Source: Cytobacillus kochii (lineage in GTDB: Bacteria > Bacillota > Bacilli > Bacillales > Cytobacillaceae). Taken from it: a stretch of DNA of 38,509 bases. The number at the start of each line of letters is the position of its first letter. Position 1 is the stretch's first letter. The stretch covers positions 1 to 38,509 of the forward strand of contig NZ_JAIVAM010000022.1 in the NCBI RefSeq assembly GCF_020171845.1, read 5' to 3'. Below are positions 23,997-34,235 of this stretch, piece by piece. Below the pieces are notes generated by a model. That model made no database searches. It was not told the origin of the DNA and saw only the letters and a program-made list of their open reading frames with translations. The position numbers and the translations under genes are program-made.

Positions 23997-26820
23997 TCGT
24001 TTTATCTCTATTTTTAAAGAATTGAATTGCTAAAGGAATACAAGCAAGTACAATCATAATCGAGACTAACAACAACACCGCTGGCATAAATAATTTATCT
24101 GGTCCGTATTGAATAGACAAATACACACTTGACATTGGGTCTTCATAGCCAATGTTGGGCGCTGTTAGTGCCAATAATGGACTGATAAAGAATATGACCA
24201 AACCGACACTTGCTAACCAACCGACTAATCGGCTAATAGAAAAACTAATCGTTACAACTAAAGCAGCGGCTGTTAATAGTAGTGTCGTAAAGATCGTCCA
24301 TTGTATGGCTCCTCGCTCTGCTAGAGGATAAATATCCATTCCGTACATGCTGATGATAAGACCAACGACTAAGTTTAATAAAATAAACATCGCTGCACGT
24401 ACTGATTTAGGTGAATGAGTAAAGTAGTAGCTAAAGTAACCGATTAAGAGACTACTAATTAAAACAATGACCAGTACAACTACAGGAGGTACTTTTTTCT
24501 CTTCTTGTTTAGCTGCAACTTCGCCGTTGGATTGTAATGGATTGGCTAAATATTGATACACTTGACCGTTCTTCTGCCCATCAACGAATGTATTTCCAAG
24601 CACAGAGAAGATATCATCGCGATACATTTGTGTCGTTTCTACATTCTCTGACCATTTTTCATTTAAATGGTTCGCATCTTGTTGTACGCTCTCCACTTTC
24701 CCTTGTAACTCATCGGTATACGACACCACATTGCTTTGGCTCTCCCCAATCGCATTAATGGCATCATTCATTGTCAGCAAGCCTTCGCTAATCGATTGCT
24801 GATTATTTACTAATGATACACCACCAAGCGCCTCATTTCCTTGTACCGGTGCTTCACCAATTACAGACAGCATTTTTTGCATCACACCGTCTGCACTTTC
24901 TTGAATGGAACCGAGCTCCTCATTAATTTTATCCTGCATCGTTTGCATATTATTTTGGTAGCCATCAAAGAAAGTTGCCGTTTCATCTTTTAATACGGTA
25001 AGCCTTTCATTTGCTTCTGGCATTTCTAATAATAATTCATCTAAAATCGCTTGCTCTTTTTCTTTTATACCGAGCACTTGATTGAGCTGGGTCATAAATG
25101 CTTGATAATTTTGGTCGTTTCTCAAGCTACTATTGATAGCATTTTCAAATTTCACAAGCGTCGCATGATAATTCATGACCACTTCTGGATTTTTATTAAC
25201 TATTTCTTGTGAAAATACCGTTTGCAATCTTCCTCTTTGACCTTCAGAAAGATAACTAGACTGGACGATTTGTCCCTCTTTCTTCTCAATCTCATCTAGT
25301 ACAGGTTTTAAACGGTTCCTAAATAGGTCTAAATATTGCTGTCTGAACTTCTCTGTTAATTCTTGATTACGTGTCTGCAGGTCCACTACTTGCTGTTGAA
25401 GTTGTTCAACCTGTGTTCTTAATTCTTCGACAGTACCTTCTAAAGGATTTTCTCTCTCACCAATTATTCTTAAGTTTTCATTAACTGTATTGATTTCTCC
25501 TGTTAATGCCAATAAGGCATCAATTGCTAGTGTAATTTGCTCCACCGGAGGGTCATTAACACCGGTTAAACTCGCCTGAATCTCATTAATTGTTGTAGCC
25601 ACTTCAGCAAGCTTTGCTCGTTCTGTATCGATAGATTGTTCTTCACCAGGTAGCTCCCCCTCTCCCTCTCCAGGGTTCTCAGGGATATCTTCATTATCTG
25701 GAATTTCTTCTACCGGCTCTTCTGGCAGGGTAGGGTCCTCTTGCGATCCATCAGAAAGTTGCCCCTTTAATTCTGATAGACGCTGAATAAGATTACTTTG
25801 CTGGCTACTCTCTTCATTACTTCGCTGTGACAAAAAGGCATCTCTTTGTTTCGCCACTTGTTCAATTCGATAAGCAGACAATTCAGCCATCGTTTGATTG
25901 TTATCAGACATTTTTGTGCCTAATACACCAAAGTTTTTCGATAGTTCATCACTTTGTTCTTTTAAATAATTACGTAATTCCATGTAGCGAGGGTTTTGCT
26001 CATTAATAGCTGCTGTTACCATGCCCATGCTATCGTTTTGCAATTGCTGTAAAAGCTCTTGTTGTTCCGTTTGGTATTGCTTATATTGTTCTACATAATC
26101 AACAAAGGCACTTAAGGATTGTTCAAATTGCTGTACTTGATCTGTGTTAGATGTCGTCATTTCCTCATTAGATGCCAATGAGGATTGAATTCCCTCTAAC
26201 ATGCTTTTTTGCCGTTCAATCTCTGTCGCTAATGTTTCAGAGCTCGGAGCGTAAAAAGCATACATCGTATTTTGAAAGGCGATTTCCTTCTCAAGAATGC
26301 CATCGAACTTACTTCTTACGCCTTCTAAATCTTGTGAGACATAGCTCCAGTAAAGTGTAGAAATACTGGAATTCACACGTGCTGTTGCATTATCAATTTC
26401 ACGAAGGACACTTTCTCTGTTCACAGCATTTAACTGATCTTGTACGGTGTATTGAAATTCAGCCTTAACAGGCGTTAAGTTTTCATAGGTTAAGATATTA
26501 CTAGAAAAATCTGACGGGATATACACAATCGCATCATATTGTTTATTCTTCAGCCCATTGACAGCTGCGCTTCTACTTAATACTGTCCAATCAAATTTCG
26601 AGTCAGAAGATAAAACGGAAGTTACTTCATTACCAAAAGATATGTCATTTACGCCTTTTTCCGCGCCAATATCTTCATTAACAATGGCAATATTCCTTGT
26701 TTCATTCGTACGAACAGTGAGAGGGTTATCACCAATAGAACTGAAAAATATGATTGGCGTACCTAGAACTAAAACCATCACGATAAGCATTTTAACGATG
26801 TATCCAACTTTGCCAGTCAC
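23965..26820 (-). CDS. esaA: Type VII secretion protein EsaA (YueB)
   Basis: About 951 residues. One membrane helix near the N terminus (IVKMLIVMVLVLGTPIIFF), a very long external region rich in Gln/Glu coiled coils, a Pro/Glu-rich spacer near residues 370-400, and five membrane helices in the last ~190 residues. This is the EsaA/YueB layout (Pip/YhgE-like). In B. subtilis YueB is the SPP1 phage receptor and a core T7SSb component reaching through the wall. I place the start at the GTG of MTGKVGYIVKML (26820): it overlaps the essC stop by four bases (GTGA) and has AAGGAAGGTG upstream. An earlier in-frame ATG (26847) lacks a good ribosome binding site. Confidence 0.92.
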   Translation of the reverse strand: MTGKVGYIVKMLIVMVLVLGTPIIFFSSIGDNPLTVRTNETRNIAIVNEDIGAEKGVNDISFGNEVTSVLSSDSKFDWTVLSRSAAVNGLKNKQYDAIVYIPSDFSSNILTYENLTPVKAEFQYTVQDQLNAVNRESVLREIDNATARVNSSISTLYWSYVSQDLEGVRSKFDGILEKEIAFQNTMYAFYAPSSETLATEIERQKSMLEGIQSSLASNEEMTTSNTDQVQQFEQSLSAFVDYVEQYKQYQTEQQELLQQLQNDSMGMVTAAINEQNPRYMELRNYLKEQSDELSKNFGVLGTKMSDNNQTMAELSAYRIEQVAKQRDAFLSQRSNEESSQQSNLIQRLSELKGQLSDGSQEDPTLPEEPVEEIPDNEDIPENPGEGEGELPGEEQSIDTERAKLAEVATTINEIQASLTGVNDPPVEQITLAIDALLALTGEINTVNENLRIIGERENPLEGTVEELRTQVEQLQQQVVDLQTRNQELTEKFRQQYLDLFRNRLKPVLDEIEKKEGQIVQSSYLSEGQRGRLQTVFSQEIVNKNPEVVMNYHATLVKFENAINSSLRNDQNYQAFMTQLNQVLGIKEKEQAILDELLLEMPEANERLTVLKDETATFFDGYQNNMQTMQDKINEELGSIQESADGVMQKMLSVIGEAPVQGNEALGGVSLVNNQQSISEGLLTMNDAINAIGESQSNVVSYTDELQGKVESVQQDANHLNEKWSENVETTQMYRDDIFSVLGNTFVDGQKNGQVYQYLANPLQSNGEVAAKQEEKKVPPVVVLVIVLISSLLIGYFSYYFTHSPKSVRAAMFILLNLVVGLIISMYGMDIYPLAERGAIQWTIFTTLLLTAAALVVTISFSISRLVGWLASVGLVIFFISPLLALTAPNIGYEDPMSSVYLSIQYGPDKLFMPAVLLLVSIMIVLACIPLAIQFFKNRDKTNDDVENNEAS

Positions 26821-29800
26821 GAGTACACCTTCCTTTCTGTTTGACATAATGGTATTTTCATTTTTATTTCCTTACCATTTGTAACGTAATAACCGAAGCC
26901 AGCTTGAATATCTATTTCTTTTCTATCATAAGGAAGAGTGAACAAAGTCTGATCAGATTTCTTCATTAATAAAATTCCCTGGCGAATTTGTTTCACCTCG
27001 GTTGTTAATGAATCATATCCTTTCGAAACATCATTACTACTTCCTGCAACAATTAAATTGAATCCTAAATGACTATAGTTGCGAATCAATCTTGCCATGC
27101 GATCTTGCAGTAAACTATCTAATGTTTGAGAGAACCTCGCATAGCCATCGACAACAAGTGAAATAGGATTAAATTGTATATTAAGTTGTCCTGATTGAAC
27201 AGCTGCTGCATATTCGACTTCTCTTTCTTTAAGAAGCGCCTCGATAGATGTTAGCCAATCCGTAATTTGGTCTTTCGTTTCAATATAACTAACCTTATTA
27301 TCGTCAGCATAATTGGCTAATGATCGATCAAATGAATCGAAAATAGCTAATCTATCCACTTCTCTATCTAATAATGCATTCAATATAACTTTTAAGACAT
27401 TTGTTTTCCCTTTCTGTCCTTGACCCATAACAATACAATGCTTCATTGTTTCAAAGTTCACATTTACAGGGTGGACAAACTCTTCATCTAAACCAATTGG
27501 AATCAACCATGTTGGTAGAGAGGCTTTTAAATAATTTTTAAAGTTTACTTCCGTTAAGTCATTTGGAAGCATCGGAATCGCAGCTGGTGCTTGATAATGA
27601 ACATTTTTCTCTTTTATTTCACTCACTTGCATCCTTATGTTTTCTAATACTTCCATATCATCCTTGCCGTTAGCAGGTAAGAATACTTGTGTGAATTGTG
27701 CATCTTCTCTTTTAATAATCGCTCTTCCCGGAATAGGCTCAGGGCTAAATTCAGTCCTACCTAGAATCGAGAATGCCTCACTTTGGTCGAGTAAATAGTG
27801 GACAACCTTCATTTTCAAATTATTCATCACTGCTTGGCGAATAGATGTAATTCGGGTAGCTGTTAGTATCATATAAATGCCCAATGATTGACCGTCACGT
27901 ACAAATTGATTGATCATTGGTTCTAAATCTTGCATTTCTTCTTTAATAAAATCAAAATTCTCAACCGTCACATAAATCATTGGCAATTTTTCTTCACTCA
28001 TCTGATTGTACATTTTAATATTGCTTACTTCATAAGCTTGAAGAAGCTGTTTACGTTTGGCAATCTCGCTCTTCAGCATCTTCATAAACTTTTCAATTTT
28101 TCTTTCATCGTCCATTGAGAAAAAGTCAGCTGTATGTGGAAGTTGCCTTAATGGGAGTAATGTTCCATTACCAAAATCCATTAAATAATAATGCAATTCT
28201 TCCGGATTATACCTCTCTGCCATACTCATTAGTAACGTTAGAACTGTATAAGATTTTCCATAACCAGAAGAACCAAATACGCCGATATTGCCACCGTCCA
28301 TCACATGATAGGAATACGGATACTGGCTTTGTTTTTCCGGCTCATCCACAAGTGCAAAATGTATTTGTGACTGTTCATCTGATAAAAATTCTTCTCTGAT
28401 CATTCTTTCTTTTAATGGTGGAAGCCAAGGACTACTTAATTTCTGGATATGTAACTTTTGTTGAATATCTTCAATTCTATTCACTACTGCTTCTATTTCA
28501 GACACACTATCCTTTTTTGCCCTTTCACTAGCAGATATATCAGATAATGGTGATAAACCTAAATCAGTAACAATGGCAATCTCATCCTCTACCTCGGAAT
28601 GATCTTCCATATACGGTGCCCCACTCCAAGCGGATTGAAATAGTTCGTATACCTCGTTATTGCCTACTTGCAAGTAGCCTCTACCCGTAGTAGTAATGGA
28701 GGCTGCATCAGCGTTTTTCAAGATTTCTTTACTATCATTGGCATCCTGAACTTTAAGAGCCACTTTAAATCGTGCATTACTCCAAATTTGTTCATCAATG
28801 ACACCACCCGGCTTTTGTGTCGCTAAAATTAAATGGACACCAAGACTTCTACCAATACGTGCCGCACTGACTAGCTCTCTAATGAATTCAGGTTCTTCAC
28901 TTTTCAACTCAGCAAACTCATCTGATATAAGAAACAAGTGTGGCAATGGTTCCTTTATTTTTTGTTTTTTATAAAGGCGCGTATAATCATTGATATGATT
29001 AACTTGGTATTGGTCAAACAAGCGCTGTCTCCTCTTCAATTCACTTCTAATTGAAGCCAAAGCCCTTGCACTAAAGTTTTTACTTCCTTCAATATTTGTA
29101 ATTGTTCCTAACAAATGAGGCATGTTCTTAAATGGCTGGGCCATTCCCCCACCTTTATAGTCAATTAATAAGAAGGCCACCTCATGAGGATGAAAGTGAA
29201 CAGCTAACGACAAAATATAAGATATAAGAAATTCACTTTTCCCTGACCCTGTTGTACCTGCAAGGAGTCCGTGTGGTCCATGGGCTTTCTCATGTAGATT
29301 CAAGTACACAAAATCATTTTTCCCTTTCAATCCAATGGGAACAGCTAAAGATTTAGCAGATTCTCTCGTCAACCAATTCTCTGTTATCGATAATTGATTT
29401 ACATCACGTACATTCATCATCTCTAAGAAAGAAACACTTTGTGGAATCGAATTTGTCATCCCTGTTTGATGATCGAGCGTTCTTAACCATCTTGCATAAA
29501 TTTCATTATTCGTTTGTTCATGCTCATCTAGGCGAAAAGGAATAGTAACCGCTTTTTTCTTTTGGATAAGAATATCCCCTTCTTGCGCGTTAATATAGCG
29601 GACAAGTGTATAAATATTATCTGTTAAATTCTCTTTCGACTCCGCTGCAAAAATAACTGAAAAACCTAAATGCTGATGATTGCCTTCTAAATACTCCAAT
29701 ATGACATGATCTGAAATTAATTGTTGATTCGTAATGACAAAAACAAGATGCGGAGAAAACCTTATCTTCTCCTTATCTTCTTCCAAGTCACGCTCTCGAA

Positions 29801-31295
29801 TAATTTCATAAATAGAAGATAATAATTGATCTCGTGTCTGTTCATTATATATAAGTCCTCTAGCATGCATATGGGGGAGTTTTAAATGAGGCAACCATTT
29901 CACCCATTCCCATTCTTTATACTCTGACTCATTAAAAATGAACACAAACCGAATGTCATGATAACTGTGAAAGAAAGATAATTGACCAATCATTTGATGG
30001 ATTTCTTTTTTCATCACGGATGCTTTACCAATTAAGCCGATTGGGCCTTCAGATAAGCTTGCTACTACCGGTACATCTTCAACATGGCTATATACCTTCT
30101 CTAATGCTTGCGATTGTTCAACAAGTTCATCCATTTCTCTATTTGCCATATCACTTGCGTTCAAGTCCACGTCATAACTTGATTCTACTCTACCAATTCC
30201 TAAACGAAACTGTAAAAAATCTTCACTTTCTAACGTGCGCTCCCAGATACGATCAGATATTTCTGCTGTTAAGTATTTCATTCTTTCAAAGGAAGGAAAG
30301 TGGAAGGTTAGATAATGTCTTTGTTTTTCTGATAAATCATGAAGCTCCTTCCTCTTCGTCTCCAAATAATTGGTATATACTTTATAACGCCTTGCTTTTT
30401 TTCTTTTTCGATTACTTTTATCCTTAAAATACTGTACAGAAGAAGTAATCAATGTGGTCATAAACATCACCATTGTAATAATAATAAATATCCCCCTCGG
30501 TTGAATAAGGGCAACGACACCCATCACTATCAACATTACGAGAGGCGGCAAAATAATCAACCATAAGCCTCGATTAGAATCATCTGTCTCTTGAGAAGGA
30601 AAAGATAAACGCACCTTGTCGTCTGGTGCTTCATAAATCATTCTAGGCGTTCTTCTATAGGTGGGGTATTTCTTTTTCATTTCCGATTCAGGCAGGGCCA
30701 TCAAAGGTAAAGTGGATTCAACAGCTGCTAATCCGGCTACTTCTATCACATCACTCTCAAGGAAACGAACCATCAGAAAAGGAACAAAAAGCCATTCTCC
30801 TACAGCAACGGCATCGTTTACTTCTAGCCATTCTCCATTTTTATATACCGTATTCTCGCCATCTTCAATCATCCACTCATTTTCCCGCTTAAAGAGAGTA
30901 AAAGTATAAGCTTGACTGTTGGCCTCTTCTTTAAATCTTATTTCAGCTTTTTCTTGTGCACTCGATAAAGTAATTTCATTAGTATTACCTATGTAATAAG
31001 TAGCTGATTGAAAATGATTCGTCGTGATGACAAATCGGATATTGATCTGATAAACAGTCAATTCTTCTATTGTGTTACTAGCTGATAAATGGCCTACTTC
31101 TTCATCATTTTGAAAAATTGTTACCCCGTCACTTGTTACTTTTAATTGCAATGCCTCTAGCTCAGAAGGAAACTGGGTAATCGTTATTGTATCCTTCAGG
31201 CTATTTCCAATAGATATATATTCTGATTGCACCTTTTCTAAATCCAATGATTGATAATGGCTTCCGTAAAATAGCCATAACGTTTTTTTCAACAA
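26817..31295 (-). CDS. essC: Type VII secretion ATPase EssC (YukB)
   Basis: About 1492 residues. It is the motor and channel of T7SSb. The N-terminal ~200 residues are beta-rich (two FHA-like domains), followed by a helix pair around residues 245-290. Three FtsK/SpoIIIE ATPase domains follow. D1 has Walker A GTTGSGKS (about 680) and Walker B LISDE (about 792). D2 has GSSGYGKS (about 1008) but YVTVEN where Walker B would be. D3 has GQGQKGKT (about 1291) with LVVDG. Only D1 keeps the full Asp-Glu pair, as often seen in this family. GGAGGTGA is followed five bases later by TTG (31295), which I take as start; a GTG at 31304 lies inside the ribosome binding site. The gene starts 20 bases after essB ends. 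Confidence 0.95.
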   Translation of the reverse strand: MLKKTLWLFYGSHYQSLDLEKVQSEYISIGNSLKDTITITQFPSELEALQLKVTSDGVTIFQNDEEVGHLSASNTIEELTVYQINIRFVITTNHFQSATYYIGNTNEITLSSAQEKAEIRFKEEANSQAYTFTLFKRENEWMIEDGENTVYKNGEWLEVNDAVAVGEWLFVPFLMVRFLESDVIEVAGLAAVESTLPLMALPESEMKKKYPTYRRTPRMIYEAPDDKVRLSFPSQETDDSNRGLWLIILPPLVMLIVMGVVALIQPRGIFIIITMVMFMTTLITSSVQYFKDKSNRKRKKARRYKVYTNYLETKRKELHDLSEKQRHYLTFHFPSFERMKYLTAEISDRIWERTLESEDFLQFRLGIGRVESSYDVDLNASDMANREMDELVEQSQALEKVYSHVEDVPVVASLSEGPIGLIGKASVMKKEIHQMIGQLSFFHSYHDIRFVFIFNESEYKEWEWVKWLPHLKLPHMHARGLIYNEQTRDQLLSSIYEIIRERDLEEDKEKIRFSPHLVFVITNQQLISDHVILEYLEGNHQHLGFSVIFAAESKENLTDNIYTLVRYINAQEGDILIQKKKAVTIPFRLDEHEQTNNEIYARWLRTLDHQTGMTNSIPQSVSFLEMMNVRDVNQLSITENWLTRESAKSLAVPIGLKGKNDFVYLNLHEKAHGPHGLLAGTTGSGKSEFLISYILSLAVHFHPHEVAFLLIDYKGGGMAQPFKNMPHLLGTITNIEGSKNFSARALASIRSELKRRQRLFDQYQVNHINDYTRLYKKQKIKEPLPHLFLISDEFAELKSEEPEFIRELVSAARIGRSLGVHLILATQKPGGVIDEQIWSNARFKVALKVQDANDSKEILKNADAASITTTGRGYLQVGNNEVYELFQSAWSGAPYMEDHSEVEDEIAIVTDLGLSPLSDISASERAKKDSVSEIEAVVNRIEDIQQKLHIQKLSSPWLPPLKERMIREEFLSDEQSQIHFALVDEPEKQSQYPYSYHVMDGGNIGVFGSSGYGKSYTVLTLLMSMAERYNPEELHYYLMDFGNGTLLPLRQLPHTADFFSMDDERKIEKFMKMLKSEIAKRKQLLQAYEVSNIKMYNQMSEEKLPMIYVTVENFDFIKEEMQDLEPMINQFVRDGQSLGIYMILTATRITSIRQAVMNNLKMKVVHYLLDQSEAFSILGRTEFSPEPIPGRAIIKREDAQFTQVFLPANGKDDMEVLENIRMQVSEIKEKNVHYQAPAAIPMLPNDLTEVNFKNYLKASLPTWLIPIGLDEEFVHPVNVNFETMKHCIVMGQGQKGKTNVLKVILNALLDREVDRLAIFDSFDRSLANYADDNKVSYIETKDQITDWLTSIEALLKEREVEYAAAVQSGQLNIQFNPISLVVDGYARFSQTLDSLLQDRMARLIRNYSHLGFNLIVAGSSNDVSKGYDSLTTEVKQIRQGILLMKKSDQTLFTLPYDRKEIDIQAGFGYYVTNGKEIKMKIPLCQTERKVYS

Positions 31296-31315
31296 TACAA
31301 TCACCTCCGTTCCAA

Positions 31316-32608
31316 CTATTCCTTGCTTTCATCATTGTTCTTTTTTTGTTGAGGCTGCTCTTTTTCTTCTACAGGTGGCTCTTCAGTTGTTTCTTCTTCC
31401 GTTGATGTCTCTTGAGCCTCTTCTTCATTATTTAATAACGAACCTTCTTCTTGCTCTTCCATATTTCGTTCATATTCTTCTTTTTCGTTTTGTATATCAT
31501 TTAATTGCTGTTGCTTCTCTTCTTCATCCAAACTTTGATCCGCTTTAACTGCTTCTTCAAAATGAATCAATGCATACATGATTAAATCATAATCTTCCAA
31601 CTCACGACTAATTTTTAACGCTTCCTCCGGTTCCCCTCTGCCGATATAGATCCAATACTGGCTATAACGTTGATCCGCTTGGAAAGTAATTGTATTTAGT
31701 ATATTCTTTCTTTGTGACTCACTAAGTGATTCATTCACAAGATAAGCATGCGCTAACTGGTATTGTGTCACTCTTGGCATATCAGGGACATCGTAACCTG
31801 ATAAAGTATTAATGACCTGACTATAATCGTCTTTAAGAAAGTATTCTTGGCTTTTAATATAAGCATTTTGTTTTGGCTGAGTTATAAAAGCAGTATATAG
31901 GGAAAAGAAAATAAGCGGGATGAGTACAACACTTAGACCAATAACGGTATACTTCATACCCTTCCACTTTTTCTTTTCTACTTTTAGGAATTGCTTGTCA
32001 TTTTTCTCTAGTTGATTTATTTTTGTTTGTACATAAAGCAATAGTTCATCCACACTCTCAGCTGCAACTATATCAGCTGCTAATGGGGTTAAATCAATCG
32101 TTTGATTAAACTGCAAATACTGCTCAAATTGATGTTTCCCATCAACTATTGCAGCTATGGTTGCTTTTAGCGCATTTAATTGTTCTTTAGGTTCATTTTC
32201 ATAGGGAGGAAGACTCTCTTTCACCCCATAATGAAGAAAATGCGGCGTGAGACTTTCGTCAATCAATAGATTATCTGGACAAATAAATAAATGAAGTCTA
32301 GTAAAACGATGAGATTTCACTTTTTTGATTAATTGGGCAGCAAAAATCATCCGACTTCTTTCATCGGATTTCTTTAATTGGGAAAAGGTTTTAAAATGTG
32401 AAGGTTTATGAAACTCGAGGATCAATTCGTCCTCTTTGAAGATGATTTGCTTTTCTATTGATGATCCAACTTCATTCAGCATGGCAATTTCGGATTCATC
32501 ATCTAATTTAATCTTTTCTTTTTGAAAGATCATACTAATTTTGTCTTCATTTACTTTATATTCTGCGCCTAGCTGTTCTTCTAAATAGGTCTGCTTTTCT
32601 TGTGACAT
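31316..32608 (-). CDS. essB: Type VII secretion protein EssB (YukC)
   Basis: About 430 residues. The N-terminal ~210 residues form the cytoplasmic pseudokinase-like domain (LHLFICPDNLLID region), a single membrane helix lies at about 221-242 (VIGLSVVLIPLIFFSLYTAF), and the external domain contains TPR-like helices around YFLKDDYSQVINTL. The last ~75 residues are a very acidic Glu/Thr/Gln-rich tail. EssB links EssC to the external components. Start at the ATG of MSQEKQTYLEEQ, which has AAGGGAG and AAGGA upstream; an earlier frame extension overlaps esaB and is not used. It begins 13 bases after esaB ends. Confidence 0.93.
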   Translation of the reverse strand: MSQEKQTYLEEQLGAEYKVNEDKISMIFQKEKIKLDDESEIAMLNEVGSSIEKQIIFKEDELILEFHKPSHFKTFSQLKKSDERSRMIFAAQLIKKVKSHRFTRLHLFICPDNLLIDESLTPHFLHYGVKESLPPYENEPKEQLNALKATIAAIVDGKHQFEQYLQFNQTIDLTPLAADIVAAESVDELLLYVQTKINQLEKNDKQFLKVEKKKWKGMKYTVIGLSVVLIPLIFFSLYTAFITQPKQNAYIKSQEYFLKDDYSQVINTLSGYDVPDMPRVTQYQLAHAYLVNESLSESQRKNILNTITFQADQRYSQYWIYIGRGEPEEALKISRELEDYDLIMYALIHFEEAVKADQSLDEEEKQQQLNDIQNEKEEYERNMEEQEEGSLLNNEEEAQETSTEEETTEEPPVEEKEQPQQKKNNDESKE

Positions 32609-32621
32609 TTCCTTAGCTCCC

Positions 32622-32867
32622 TTACAAAATTTCGAGACGATCCCCATTTGTTATTCCACAATCAACCAATTTCTTTTCTCCAGGAACAACCATTTTTTTA
32701 TTCATAACCCTTAACCAATATCCTTCTCTCGGCTGTTCTTTAATTGATTGAGCTTGCCAGACAATATGTACAAGATTCTTCACAGTATGATAGTTAGATA
32801 GTCTTATATCAAACAGTTCTTTATTATAATTCTTTAAATCAATCGTCACTTCTATGTACATATACAC
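32622..32867 (-). CDS. esaB: Type VII secretion ubiquitin-like protein EsaB (YukD)
   Basis: 81 residues. The N-terminal strand IEVTIDL, the central helix VKNLVHIVWQAQ and the C-terminal GITNGDRLEIL fit the ubiquitin-like YukD/EsaB fold, a cytoplasmic regulator or assembly factor of T7SSb. ATG with GAGGTG five bases upstream. It lies between esxA and essB as in B. subtilis, and downstream of a hairpin that may lower its expression relative to esxA. Confidence 0.92.
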   Translation of the reverse strand: MYMYIEVTIDLKNYNKELFDIRLSNYHTVKNLVHIVWQAQSIKEQPREGYWLRVMNKKMVVPGEKKLVDCGITNGDRLEIL

Positions 32868-32887
32868 ACCTCATTTATACAGATAAA

Positions 32888-32915
32888 GAGCGCCTCTACC
32901 TTTAGGAAGGCGCTC
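32888..32915 (-). terminator. Hairpin between esxA and esaB (attenuator or processing site)
   Basis: GAGCGCCT and AGGCGCTC form an 8-bp GC-rich stem; on the minus strand it is followed by TTTATCT. The weak T run suggests partial termination. This would let esxA, a secreted protein, be made in excess over the secretion machine. Confidence 0.65.
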
Positions 32916-32931
32916 AACTATTAAGGAAAAA

Positions 32932-33225
32932 TTAGCTTCTAATTTGGCTAGCGATTTGGTTATCTGCATCCGCAAGAGCATGACCAGTATTTTTCAATTG
33001 TACAGATACTTCAGTTAATAAACGCTGCATATCAACAATAGAAGGTCTTAGTGCCACATATTGATCAGCAAAAGCTCGGCTAGACTCCCCTTCCCACATG
33101 CTTTGTAATTCATCAATCATTCTATCCAATCTGGACAATTGATCTTCTACCTGTGAACTTTCATTATTATAGCGGGCGGACATAGCCTCTAATTCTGCTG
33201 GGGTAACTCGAATAATTCCTGACAT
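32932..33225 (-). CDS. esxA: WXG100 secreted protein EsxA (YukE)
   Basis: 97 residues, the same length as B. subtilis YukE. Two helices separated by the W-E-G turn at 44-46 (LQSMWEGESSRAF). It forms a homodimer, is exported by T7SSb and is needed for secretion of other substrates. Start at the ATG of MSGIIRVTPAELE, six bases after AAGGAGATG; an ATG three codons earlier lies inside the ribosome binding site. First gene of the secretion operon, with a good promoter. Confidence 0.95.
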   Translation of the reverse strand: MSGIIRVTPAELEAMSARYNNESSQVEDQLSRLDRMIDELQSMWEGESSRAFADQYVALRPSIVDMQRLLTEVSVQLKNTGHALADADNQIASQIRS

Positions 33226-33257
33226 AAAAAACATCTCCTTTTCTCAAAGTTATTTTA

Positions 33258-33286
33258 ATTGTAAAAATACACAATAACAAGGTCAA
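33258..33286 (-). promoter_or_regulatory. Promoter of the type VII secretion operon
   Basis: The minus strand has TTGACC, a 17-base spacer and TACAAT, about 30 bases upstream of the esxA start codon. This is the best sigma-A match in the region and would make a short leader. Confidence 0.75.
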
Positions 33287-34235
33287 TCAATATCTAGTAA
33301 AAAATAGAAAAACAGTAATAATTAACTACTATTCTTATCATTCTTTTGCTTAAAAAACAATAAAAAAGCTAATGACCTATATCTAATTTCCTATAACCGT
33401 CATATTCACTCATTCGGAAAAGATTACCATAATCATGTAGACACAAGGCAATCGGTAGAAGGACCCTTATAATACTTGTTACTCACCTTGTAGATTTCCG
33501 TTAAGAACTTACTATGTTACCTTTTATTTTATCCGTTGTACCACCTCCTTATTTTCTTTAGGGTTTCTTTTGAATGGAGTAGTGACGTTTATTTCCGTAT
33601 TTCAACTCAGAATGGCTTTTCCCTAATTTTCAATACAGTCCTTTTGTTTTATTACGCTTTTTGTTCTAGATACTTAAGTATGATGCAAAATCTGTTTTAA
33701 CAATGTTCAATTGCTTTTAAACTCTTAATATATAACTCCATGGACTCATTATTGTACCATTCTACAATCAAGATCCTTCATTCAAGTATAATATATACCC
33801 TACCTTCTAATCTCATTTCATCCATCTTTTACCACAATAATTAGAATTATAAACCACTTTATTTGATTTTTTTAACAGAAAAAGGTTTAATATTTCTAAA
33901 AATGGATATAGCAATAACAATATCTCTGTTTGTATATTTACACTTTTACTCCATTTATTTTCTTTTTAAGGAATAGGTAATTAAAAAAGCGACCAATTTT
34001 TTTATCATTCATCTTTATTAAAAAGGTTATATTTCACATTATGATGATTTTTTACACATTTTATAAAAATGGTCCATTTTACCTATCGACTATCTCCCAA
34101 AATAAGTATTTTACATCATTATGTTCAATTTCTCCCATGATATAGTAAAAGGGTGACTAATTCAGTGAATTTTCTAATCACATTTACCCTGTGGTTTTTA
34201 TAAGATTAATATTTTTGTCATTAAGAGGTGATTAC
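33287..34235. other. Divergent intergenic region between the secretion core and the LXG operon
   Basis: About 950 AT-rich bases. I see no gene. A minus-strand AAGGAGGTGG near 33540 looks like a ribosome binding site but leads only to a seven-codon frame. The promoter for the plus-strand operon should lie near 34090-34190 (TATAGT at about 34141 is a possible -10, without a good -35). The length suggests lost genes or regulatory sites. Confidence 0.5.

Noticed and set aside
33520..33560. Strong ribosome-binding-site-like AAGGAGGTGG on the minus strand in the divergent intergenic region
   Set aside because: It leads only to a seven-codon frame, so no gene is called.
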